Origin: Syntrophaceae bacterium | GTDB lineage: Bacteria; Desulfobacterota; Syntrophia; Syntrophales; UBA2185 | Assembly (NCBI GenBank): GCA_017885225.1 | Contig: JAFNGM010000063.1 | Coordinates: forward strand, 14,674-20,651 | Direction of reading: 5' to 3' | Length of the DNA stretch: 5,978 bases | Part shown: in pieces, positions 1 through 5,176 of the stretch | Position numbering within the stretch: the first letter of the stretch is position 1 | How the letters are laid out: the number at the start of each line of letters is the position of its first letter | Notes under the pieces: model-generated | Told to the model about the DNA's origin: nothing | Databases searched by the model: none | The model's input: only the letters and a program-made list of their open reading frames with translations | Translations under genes and position numbers: made by a program

Positions 1-135
1 GTTGCTTTTTCTCTCTATTCGACGAGAATGGAACAACTCATGGCTGCGTCGGATGCCGGCAAGGCCATGCCTCCTAAATCTACCTGGTTTGAACCGAAAC
101 TCCGCAGCGGCATATTTGTGCATCTCCTGACATGA
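1..135 (+). CDS. DUF1015 family protein, C-terminal end (partial)
   Basis: Frame 1 is open from the first base to a TGA at 133-135 and gives 44 residues. They include ASDAGKAMPPKST and FEPKLRSG, which match the conserved C-terminal signature of the DUF1015 family (an Asp-Ala-Gly stretch, a Pro-Lys-Ser-Thr turn, then a Pro-Lys-Leu-x-Ser-Gly motif before the end). The 5' part lies outside the window. Family members are about 400 residues long, cytoplasmic, and of unknown biochemical function. The stop overlaps the next start as ATGA, so the two genes are probably translationally coupled. Family assignment is from recalled motif similarity only. Confidence 0.72.
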   Translation, partial: VAFSLYSTRMEQLMAASDAGKAMPPKSTWFEPKLRSGIFVHLLT

Positions 136-923
136 TGAAGAAACGCGGTGCTGAAGTTTCATCATTGCAAAGAGAAGGGGAAACTGTTGACGAACTCCTT
201 GGAGGCCGGATCAAGATTTTTCAGAAAGAGAAGGGATACCGGTTCTCCCTCGATGTTCTTCTTATAGTTCATTTTGCGCGCCTGAAGAGAGGCGACCGCA
301 TTGTTGATCTTGGAACGGGGAGCGGAGTCATAGCCATTATTATGGCCATGCGACGGGAAAGCGGCAAAGTCATTGGTGTTGATATTCAGGAAGAGCTTGT
401 GGACATGGCAAAGCGAAGCGTTCAGCTCAACAATCTCCGGGAGAAGGTTGATATCCGCCTGGGAGATGTCAGAAATATAGAATCCCTCCTTGATGAAAAT
501 TCGTTTGACGTATCAATCTTTAATCCTCCTTATAGAAAACTGAAATCAGGGAGAATTAATCCGGACAACCAGAAGTCTATCGCGCGACACGAGATCAAGG
601 GAAGCCTGTACGATTTTCTGCGCGCAGCGGCATATGTCTTAAAAAAATCAGGACGCGCCTATATCATCTACCCTGCGACCAGAATGGTGGAGCTTTTGTC
701 CTCCATGAGAACGGCAGGCATTGAACCGAAAAGAATGCGTGTTGTGTATTCACACAGTGATTCGAGGGGAGAATTTATCCTGGTGGAAGGGAAAAAAGGC
801 GGGCGGGAAGAGTTGGAGATTGTACCTCCTCTGGTTGTCTATGCGAACGCGAACGAATATACGGAAGCGATGATCGGTATTTTCAGGGAGCTTTCCGATT
901 GTGCGCAAGCCTCCGACGAATGA
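132..923 (+). CDS. trmN6: tRNA1(Val) (adenine-37-N6)-methyltransferase-like protein (COG4123)
   Basis: A 263-aa class I SAM-dependent methyltransferase of the YfiC/TrmN6 type, which in E. coli methylates N6 of A37 in tRNA1(Val). Visible motifs: the family lead-in LLGGRIKIFQKEKGYRFSLD (residues 22-41), SAM motif I DLGTGSG (59-65), the acidic loop GVD (82-84) and the N6-adenine catalytic motif NPPY (131-134), followed by the basic SIARHE segment (149-154). Length is normal for the family. The start at 132 gives an ATGA overlap with the DUF1015 stop; a second ATG follows at 135 and no clear Shine-Dalgarno sequence is present, so expression probably relies on coupling. The first ~20 residues are not part of the conserved fold. 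The 3' end overlaps the convergent DUF721 gene by 41 bp. N6-methyltransferase family is secure; the exact tRNA target is inferred from the family. Confidence 0.85.
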   Translation: MMKKRGAEVSSLQREGETVDELLGGRIKIFQKEKGYRFSLDVLLIVHFARLKRGDRIVDLGTGSGVIAIIMAMRRESGKVIGVDIQEELVDMAKRSVQLNNLREKVDIRLGDVRNIESLLDENSFDVSIFNPPYRKLKSGRINPDNQKSIARHEIKGSLYDFLRAAAYVLKKSGRAYIIYPATRMVELLSSMRTAGIEPKRMRVVYSHSDSRGEFILVEGKKGGREELEIVPPLVVYANANEYTEAMIGIFRELSDCAQASDE

Positions 924-1389
924 TGTTCTTTGTCATTACTCTTTGCAGAATTTCCTTCAATTCCTGGTCTTTTACGGAGGAAGTGTGTTTTTCTATCACT
1001 TTTTTTTCTTTATCCCTGAGGGGGTAGGATTCCGGAGAGAATGACGGAGGATATGGATTCCTCGACGGGGAGGAAGGTATCTCGCCAATAGAAAAATGGA
1101 CGTTCTTGACTAACTCTTTCCCCAGAAGCGTATTGATTTTTTCAATGATGTCGCTCTTAAGTATGTGAAGCTGATGCATCCACACAGAAGAAGATACTTT
1201 CACAAAGAGGGTATTTCTTTTAAGCTTTTCGGGGCGGGTATGGGCTGAAATCTGCAGGCCGACGGCTCTATTCCAGATTTCAAGCAAACGCTGTTCCTCG
1301 GAATCGATACTAATATTATGCTTTTTCAGGATGTCCTGAAGGATGTTTCCGAGTTTTTGCGGGCTTGCGTGAGTGCCTTTTTTACGCAT
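883..1389 (-). CDS. DUF721 / DciA-like protein (possible replicative helicase loader)
   Basis: Residues ~15-108 form a DUF721 domain: the conserved Trp in IWNRAVG, the AHTRPEKL segment, NTLFVKVSSSVWMHQL with the second conserved Trp, then a LLGKELVKNVHFSIG strand. In Proteobacteria the family founder DciA interacts with the DnaB helicase and supports its loading; that role is carried over by family only. A Ser/Pro-rich linker and a basic C-terminal helix follow. I chose the ATG at 1387-1389, preceded by GAGAAAAAATC (weak GAG 8 bases upstream). A GTG at 1404 would add five residues but has no visible ribosome site, so the alternative span is 883-1404. Transcribed towards and overlapping the methyltransferase gene. 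No other replication gene is nearby. Confidence 0.72.
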   Translation of the reverse strand: MRKKGTHASPQKLGNILQDILKKHNISIDSEEQRLLEIWNRAVGLQISAHTRPEKLKRNTLFVKVSSSVWMHQLHILKSDIIEKINTLLGKELVKNVHFSIGEIPSSPSRNPYPPSFSPESYPLRDKEKKVIEKHTSSVKDQELKEILQRVMTKNIIRRRLAHNRKAP

Positions 1390-1622
1390 GATTTTTTCTC
1401 GCACAGTTTCGTGTTCGGGTCAAGAATGTATTTGTTGCTAATCTGAGTAGCTCAAGGGACACTGATAAGACATGAACAAAGTCAATCTGTCATTCCTGCG
1501 AAGAGACTCCCGTATTCATCATAGATCCATGTTTTTCCGTAAGTGGTGTCTGTTGACCTGATAACGTTGTGAGTGACAGTAAATTTTATTTTAGTAATCA
1601 ATGTGTATCACTTCCAAAATAA

Positions 1623-1997
<375 letters not shown>

Positions 1998-2099
1998 ACG
2001 TATATAAGTCTTTCTAAATCCTACATCATTTGATCTTCTTGAGAATCCTTTGCCAGGAAAAAACTCAACCCTCTATTCAAGCAGGAATTACAGAAGGTG

Positions 2100-2168
2100 T
2101 TATATGTGTTTTTTCAGTTCCTCGGCGAAGATGTCGTATGTCTTAAAGTCAGCATACAAGAAAATCAG
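2100..2168 (-). pseudogene. Remnant of a macro-domain gene 3' end
   Basis: The minus strand encodes LIFLYADFKTYDIFAEELKK followed by HI and a TAA stop (2100-2102). This lines up without gaps with the last residues of the macro-domain protein at the right window edge, VRFVLFGRKTYDIFAEELKI then LL and stop. At DNA level, 2111-2144 matches 5829-5862 at 31 of 34 bases in the same orientation. Upstream of residue Leu the frame meets a TGA (2181-2183) after four unrelated codons, so only the tail survives. It is either a decayed duplicate gene or one half of a direct repeat left by integration at the gene's 3' end. Confidence 0.65.
2111..2144. repeat. 34-bp direct repeat, left copy
   Basis: Matches 5829-5862 at 31 of 34 positions in direct orientation. 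The repeat covers the last codons of the macro-domain gene (Lys-Thr-Tyr-Asp-Ile-Phe-Ala-Glu-Glu-Leu-Lys). Similarity stops sharply on the side away from the stop codon. The two copies bracket the 77-aa, PilZ, FnIII-like, ParA-CBM48 and zinc-ribbon genes. Confidence 0.7.
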
Positions 2169-2242
2169 TCTACAATTGTTTCACCTACGAGTCTTCAGTG
2201 TTGTAAAGTTATCAGGATTGAGCATTACGGATCGAAAGGGGT

Positions 2243-2298
2243 AATGAACGAACTCAGCCGCCGCGCTATTCGGGGTCGACTGTAACGTCTTGTTAGGC
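2243..2298 (-). mobile_element. Degenerate integron attC-like recombination site
   Basis: Read on the minus strand, the site begins with GCCTAAC (2298-2292; fits RYYYAAC), 14 bases after the stop of the 77-aa gene, which is the usual place for an attC. It then folds as attC sites do: AGTCG (2281-2277), an unpaired A (2276), CCCCG (2275-2271), loop AATAG, CGCGG (2265-2261), CGGCT (2260-2256). The stem pairs throughout except one C-C mismatch and one G-T wobble. The single extrahelical A lies in the same arm as in cassette attC sites such as that of aadA1, as recalled. The far end reads GTTCATT instead of GTTRRRY, so the partner core is lost. At 56 bp it is at the short limit for attC. No integrase gene is present in the window. 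Confidence 0.55.
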
Positions 2299-2312
2299 AT
2301 GTCGTCCCCGTC

Positions 2313-2546
2313 CTATTTGCTCTTAAGCGATGCTTCGACGATTCCGATCCACTCCTCAAACGAATCAGCAAGCCAGTTGTTATCCACCTTGAGGGAGCTT
2401 GGGTCATACGGGCGCGGCACGCCGCCAAACCAGTTAACCCAACCTTGGCCGGGAACCCAAGCCAGGGGGACGTCGAATTCCTTGATCACGAATGTGGTCC
2501 CTATAGGGAAATCCGAAGCCTTAGGGAGTGCCGCCTTATCGCTCAT
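2313..2546 (-). CDS. Hypothetical 77-aa Trp-rich protein, possibly cassette-borne
   Basis: No family recognised. The product is small, without signal peptide or membrane span, and has five tryptophans (30, 36, 39, 58, 66). The core LAWVPGQGWVNWFGGVPRPY (28-47) looks like a compact beta-rich fold, followed by a short acidic helix DSFEEWIGIVEASL. The start ATG lies 15 bp after the PilZ stop; no Shine-Dalgarno sequence is visible, and an in-frame TGA lies a few codons upstream, so the start is fixed. The lack of its own ribosome site and the attC-like site right after the stop are typical of integron gene cassettes. It may also be the last gene of the ParA-CBM48 operon and be translated by run-through from PilZ. 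Confidence 0.62.
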   Translation of the reverse strand: MSDKAALPKASDFPIGTTFVIKEFDVPLAWVPGQGWVNWFGGVPRPYDPSSLKVDNNWLADSFEEWIGIVEASLKSK

Positions 2547-2561
2547 AGTTGTTGTCAGAAA

Positions 2562-2957
2562 TCAAAGCATCAACCCAGACATGCTGATGCTATTGACGAA
2601 GTCACTTAAATCCTGCTTCCCCATAACCCCCATCCAGGTGAACTTTACACCCCGACGTCGGTAAGGTAAAGACGTGTCCGTAGATCCAGGAGCCGGTTTA
2701 TCGGAAACTGTTTCGAAATTCACATTTTCAAGATCCGCATTCCTCGTGAGTATTTTAAGGGCACCCGATAAATCGGGGTCTTCTTTTGACCCCTGGTAGA
2801 TGAAGGCCAAACCGCCATGGCTGATGTCTATGACTTGAGCTTTCCATTCTTTATCCGTACCAGGTGATATGATGACAAAGGTACCCTTGGGGACCGTGAA
2901 ACGCTGTTGTTGCCGCTTTTCGCCTTCCCTCCGAACTTTACTCACGCTATTGACCAT
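2562..2957 (-). CDS. Single-domain PilZ protein (c-di-GMP receptor)
   Basis: A 131-aa protein with both PilZ ligand motifs: RxxxR as R15-QQQ-R19, and DxSxxG as D44-I-S46-H-G-G49, at the usual spacing. The late beta strand with the RRRGVKF segment (100-106) is also typical. PilZ domains bind cyclic di-GMP through these arginines and the Asp/Ser/Gly loop; with no other domain it would act by contacting a partner. Ribosome site AAGGAG (2965-2970) sits 7 bases before the ATG. It follows the FnIII-like gene on the same strand after 117 bp, so an internal promoter is possible. The last residues (MSGLML) extend past the normal domain end. Partner candidates are the three neighbouring proteins; this is inference. 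Confidence 0.82.
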   Translation of the reverse strand: MVNSVSKVRREGEKRQQQRFTVPKGTFVIISPGTDKEWKAQVIDISHGGLAFIYQGSKEDPDLSGALKILTRNADLENVNFETVSDKPAPGSTDTSLPYRRRGVKFTWMGVMGKQDLSDFVNSISMSGLML

Positions 2958-3074
2958 GCAACTGCTCCTTTTTACAAATCAGTAGAAACAGATATACATA
3001 ACTCCTGAAAACATGGACCGCTACACTGATGTTCATAGCAGGTTGATTGTCCGCTGCGGTTTAGAATATGGCAA

Positions 3075-3587
3075 CTATAGTTTTTCCTTTTCTCCCGAAG
3101 CGACCTTGTTTCCGAAGTAGGCATTTCCAAGTTCTTCGTTGTTCTTAACCTGTTCCATACCTCGCTGGATCATTTTCCCAGTCTGGGAGCTGACAGGGGA
3201 GTGTTGGGTTTCAATGAGGTCCTCTAGAATATCTGGCTCGGTTACATTGCGCGGAAAAAATTCAATGCCTCCTGCACGTGGTGGCGGAGGTGCGGTGAGA
3301 TTGAACGCTGCCGACAGAAGGAGGGGGTCGCTCTGGTTTCCATCATCATCCTTTGCGGTGACCGCGATGTGGTAGGTCCCCCGTTTCTTGGGAAATTCAG
3401 GCCATTCGTCAGGAATGACTATCTCGGTTGTATATCGAGGGATTGTTATTGAAATCACTCCCGGTGTGTCTCCCCATGAAAACGTTGCCGGATTGATTGG
3501 GTGAACCTTAGTGCCGACATAGACTACATAGCTGGTGGCTCCGGCCACAGGCTCCCACCATATGCGCCTTTTCTGAATGAACGACAT
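3075..3587 (-). CDS. Fibronectin type III-like domain protein, cytoplasmic
   Basis: A 170-aa protein. Residues 8-95 read as a fibronectin-III-like beta sandwich: IWWEPVAGATSYVVYVG (9-25) carries the Trp-x-Pro-x-x-x-Ala-x-x-Tyr pattern of strands B-C, and TYHIAVTAKDDDGNQSDP (71-88) the Tyr-x-x-x-Val-x-Ala-x-Asp pattern of strands F-G. A proline run (100-103) follows, then a charged helical tail (115-170). There is no signal peptide or membrane segment, so it should stay in the cytoplasm, which is less common for bacterial FnIII domains. Ribosome site GGGAGG (3596-3601) lies 8 bases before the ATG, and the gene begins 29 bp after the ParA-CBM48 stop, so the two are one operon. It could be an adaptor or a carbohydrate-binding partner; function unknown. 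Confidence 0.62.
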   Translation of the reverse strand: MSFIQKRRIWWEPVAGATSYVVYVGTKVHPINPATFSWGDTPGVISITIPRYTTEIVIPDEWPEFPKKRGTYHIAVTAKDDDGNQSDPLLLSAAFNLTAPPPPRAGGIEFFPRNVTEPDILEDLIETQHSPVSSQTGKMIQRGMEQVKNNEELGNAYFGNKVASGEKEKL

Positions 3588-3616
3588 AGTCTGGCCCTCC
3601 CCAGGGAATTATTCGG

Positions 3617-4681
3617 TCAGATCCTGATTATGCTGTCGAAAGACCCGAACTCATTACTCTCGACGTTTTGATTCCTGTGATCTATGCTCCATTCTCCGTC
3701 GACGAGGAATTTGTATCGGTAGGTACCTGGTGGCAGTTCCATCCGTTTCTCCCAGAACCCGTTTTCAGCGTGCTGCAATCTGCTTCCTTCGTCTGCGACC
3801 CAATCATTGAATTCACCAACAAGGTAGATTTCACTTGCTTCCGGCGCTTCAATGATGAAGGTCACTTCCTTTGCGTCATTTCCGGATTCTGATTCATTCT
3901 GCTTAGACACCGGCACATACTGTTCGCAGCGCATTATTTCGTCCGCGAGCATCATGTGATCTCTCGCGCCATTCGATGTCGGGTCGAAACTGATCACTGA
4001 TGTGCCTTCAGAAACCGCACGCTTAAGGGCTACATTATGCCGTATGACAGTTTGAAACAGTCCGTCACCGAAAAATGACCCAATTTCATCAAGTATTGAT
4101 TGCGAATACTTGGTGCGTTTATCAAAAAGGGTGGCAAGGGCACTGACCTGAGGGGCACGACCTGTTTTCTTTTCCACCAGGTCGATCATTCCCAGAAGTT
4201 TGCCGACACCGACAAGGGTAAAGGGGCTCATATCGATAGGGATTATGACCCAATCAGCCGCTCTTAAGGCATTAAAGGTGAGAAAGCCTAAACTCGGGGG
4301 GCAATCGATCAGGGTGTAATCGTATGAATGGCAAGAGGACAAGGCTTTACGGAGCACCGAGACTGCATCTTCTCTGGTGATGAGTTCTTGTTCAAGGGTG
4401 GAGAGCTGTGCATTCGACGGCAGTATATCGAAGCCTGGGGAGATATGCACAATACAACTTTCAAAAGAACGTTTCTTTTCCGGTTTTTCTGTCAACACGT
4501 TATATGCCGAGATGTCAAGCGACCGGTCGTCTTTTCGCAAAGCAAAGGAAGCGTGGGCTTGGGGATCCAGATCGATTACAATCACCCGCTTTCCGTTCTT
4601 GGCGAGGGCTGCGCCAAGGTTTATGGTCGTGGTTGTTTTGCCACACCCTCCTTTTTGATTTGCTATGGCAATCGCCTTCAT
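3617..4681 (-). CDS. ParA-type ATPase fused to a CBM48/AMPK-type glycogen-binding domain
   Basis: A 354-aa two-domain protein. Residues 1-252 are a ParA/Soj ATPase: deviant Walker A KGGCGKTTT (10-18) with signature Lys10 and Lys15, Walker A' DLDPQ (37-41), and Walker B LIDCPP (124-129). After a polar linker (~255-271) comes a complete AMPK/isoamylase-type module (272-354): IYLVGEFNDW, LPPGTYRYKFLVDGEW, then NEFGSFDSII. By alignment with AMPK beta1, Trp294, Lys324 and Trp331 fall on the glycogen-binding Trp100, Lys126 and Trp133, so binding looks intact. ParA proteins form ATP dimers on the nucleoid and move or space cargo; no ParB gene or parS is present, so this is an orphan, McdA-like type. 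AGGAGG (4689-4694) lies 7 bases before the ATG. First gene of the operon. Domain calls are strong; cargo is inferred. Confidence 0.9.
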   Translation of the reverse strand: MKAIAIANQKGGCGKTTTTINLGAALAKNGKRVIVIDLDPQAHASFALRKDDRSLDISAYNVLTEKPEKKRSFESCIVHISPGFDILPSNAQLSTLEQELITREDAVSVLRKALSSCHSYDYTLIDCPPSLGFLTFNALRAADWVIIPIDMSPFTLVGVGKLLGMIDLVEKKTGRAPQVSALATLFDKRTKYSQSILDEIGSFFGDGLFQTVIRHNVALKRAVSEGTSVISFDPTSNGARDHMMLADEIMRCEQYVPVSKQNESESGNDAKEVTFIIEAPEASEIYLVGEFNDWVADEGSRLQHAENGFWEKRMELPPGTYRYKFLVDGEWSIDHRNQNVESNEFGSFDSIIRI

Positions 4682-4685
4682 GTCA

Positions 4686-4692
4686 AATCCTC
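4686..4692 (-). promoter_or_regulatory. Ribosome-site segment repeated in the leader hairpin
   Basis: On the mRNA strand the ParA-CBM48 ribosome site reads AGGAGGATTTGAC before ATG. Its GAGGATTT (4692-4685) is an exact repeat of GAGGATTT at 4750-4743 in the leader hairpin. Both are complementary to AATCCTC at 4764-4758, so that one segment can pair with either the upstream copy or the ribosome site itself. Confidence 0.45.
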
Positions 4693-4743
4693 CTCGATAT
4701 TTGATAAGGCATTGCTTTTCACAATTTGTACATAAGGAGAAGA

Positions 4744-4764
4744 AATCCTCGATTTATGAGGATT
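4744..4764 (-). promoter_or_regulatory. Perfect inverted repeat in the ParA leader
   Basis: AATCCTC (4744-4750) and GAGGATT (4758-4764) form a perfect 7-bp inverted repeat around a 7-base centre. It lies 63-83 bases upstream of the ParA ATG. It is not followed by a T run on either strand, so a terminator is unlikely. It may be an operator for autoregulation or an mRNA hairpin. A tiny frame, ATG at 4777 to TAA at 4754 on the minus strand (MKIKQSS), ends inside it, but has no good ribosome site. Confidence 0.45.
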
Positions 4765-4792
4765 GTTTAATCTTCATAAGAAGCAATCCAAC

Positions 4793-4821
4793 TTTTTAAA
4801 TTTTTTTATCTCTTTAAGCAA
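4793..4821 (-). promoter_or_regulatory. Weak candidate promoter for the ParA-CBM48 operon
   Basis: On the minus strand, TTGCTT (4821-4816) and TAAAAA (4798-4793) are separated by 17 bases, with 3/6 and 4/6 matches to the sigma-70 consensus in very AT-rich DNA. Transcription would start near 4786 and give a leader of about 105 bases that includes the 4744-4764 hairpin. Such matches are common by chance in AT-rich sequence. Confidence 0.25.
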
Positions 4822-4886
4822 CTATCCCCTGATCTTTTATTTCGGGAATTATTTCTATCACTTAATAAAGGATAAATCAAGGGAAA

Positions 4887-4933
4887 AATCAACATATTGT
4901 GTTTTTTAATAATATTAACACAATATGTAGTAT
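4887..4933. promoter_or_regulatory. Paired NrdR-box-like sites forming a 12-bp perfect inverted repeat
   Basis: ACATATTGTGTT (4892-4903) and AACACAATATGT (4917-4928) are perfect 12-bp arms around a 13-base AT-rich centre. Each arm also fits one NrdR box (recalled consensus aCaCwAtATaTwGtgT): plus-strand 4918-4933 matches at 14 of 16, and the minus strand of 4902-4887 at 13 of 16. The boxes are offset by 31 bp with a 15-bp gap, which is the spacing known for NrdR box pairs. However, no ribonucleotide reductase gene is in the window, so another dimeric repressor could use this operator. It lies about 70 bp upstream of the candidate ParA promoter. Confidence 0.35.
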
Positions 4934-4991
4934 TTTTATCGTAGGGCACGTTAAAAAAATCCTGTCATTTAAATACAAAGCAATGGAATTA

Positions 4992-5012
4992 AATTTCTTT
5001 AAAAAAGAAATT
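4992..5012. repeat. Small AT-only hairpin
   Basis: AATTTCTTT (4992-5000) and AAAGAAATT (5004-5012) are perfect 9-bp arms around AAA. There is no T run after it on either strand, so it is not a standard terminator. It may be part of the inverted-repeat cluster or chance in AT-rich DNA. Confidence 0.35.
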
Positions 5013-5032
5013 CTTACTATTTGAAAGGTTGT

Positions 5033-5132
5033 ATGAACTTGAAGAATAAGAAAAACAACATTTCAGGAAGGAGTGTTTGCTGAGTACAGGAAGCTATACG
5101 TACTATAATCTGGTTTTCTTATTGAAGTTCAT
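5033..5132. repeat. Long imperfect hairpin, possible ncRNA or repeat element
   Basis: ATGAACTT (5033-5040) pairs with AAGTTCAT (5125-5132), and AATAAGAAAA (5045-5054) with TTTTCTTATT (5114-5123). That is 18 perfect pairs interrupted only by a 4-versus-1-base internal loop (5041-5044 against 5124). The 59-base interior has a smaller hairpin, AGTAC (5083-5087) with GTACT (5100-5104). Three G-T wobbles could extend the base of the stem in a plus-strand RNA. Strand is not determined. Confidence 0.4.
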
Positions 5133-5176
5133 GTGTTAGATGGTGTTTAAGATTTCATTCAATACGTTGCGAAGCG

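Larger units (their letters stand above)
1998..2312. other. Gene-free stretch with relics (macro tail, attC-like site)
   Basis: No convincing complete gene lies between the MoaE-like gene and the 77-aa minus-strand gene. Short plus-strand frames here lack ribosome sites and recognisable protein motifs. The content that can be supported is a minus-strand fragment of a macro-domain gene end (2100-2168) and a degenerate integron attC-like site (2243-2298). No clear terminator follows the MoaE-like gene. Confidence 0.6.
4682..5176. other. AT-rich non-coding stretch rich in inverted repeats
   Basis: No supportable gene in 495 bp; only frames of 20 codons or fewer carry any ribosome-site-like sequence. 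Five separate inverted repeats occur: 4744-4764, 4826-4883 (imperfect: ATCTTTTATT with AATAAAGGAT, plus CCCCTG with CAAGGG), 4892-4928, 4992-5012 and 5033-5132. Base composition is far more AT-rich than the flanking genes. The stretch separates two minus-strand units (zinc-ribbon gene and ParA operon), so it must hold the ParA promoter unless the operon is read through from upstream. Confidence 0.7.

Noticed and set aside
1425..1455. TTGAGC and TACATT on the minus strand as a DUF721 promoter
   Set aside because: Spacing is 19 bp and both hexamers match only 4 of 6 bases.
1489..1502. GTCATTCCTGCGAA, resembling half of a common palindromic intergenic repeat
   Set aside because: The complementary half is not present nearby, so a repeat unit cannot be supported.
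1553..1585. TTGACC with TAAATT as a promoter for the MoaE-like gene
   Set aside because: Spacing is 21 bp, too long for a sigma-70 promoter; no better pair was seen.
2177..2184. TGTTTCAC, a half of the parS centromere palindrome
   Set aside because: The other half (GTGAAACA) is absent and the site is far from the ParA gene; an 8-base match is expected by chance.
2050..2285. Two plus-strand frames of 62-64 codons
   Set aside because: No ribosome site, and they cross the macro-gene remnant and the attC-like fold, which explain the sequence better.
4328..4735. Plus-strand frames of 93-135 codons opposite the ParA gene
   Set aside because: They are antisense to strong ParA motifs, with no ribosome site or recognisable protein features.
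5104..5109. Perfect TATAAT on the plus strand
   Set aside because: No -35 match at 16-18 bp (TTGCTG lies 21 bp away) and no plus-strand gene downstream; it also lies inside the long hairpin.
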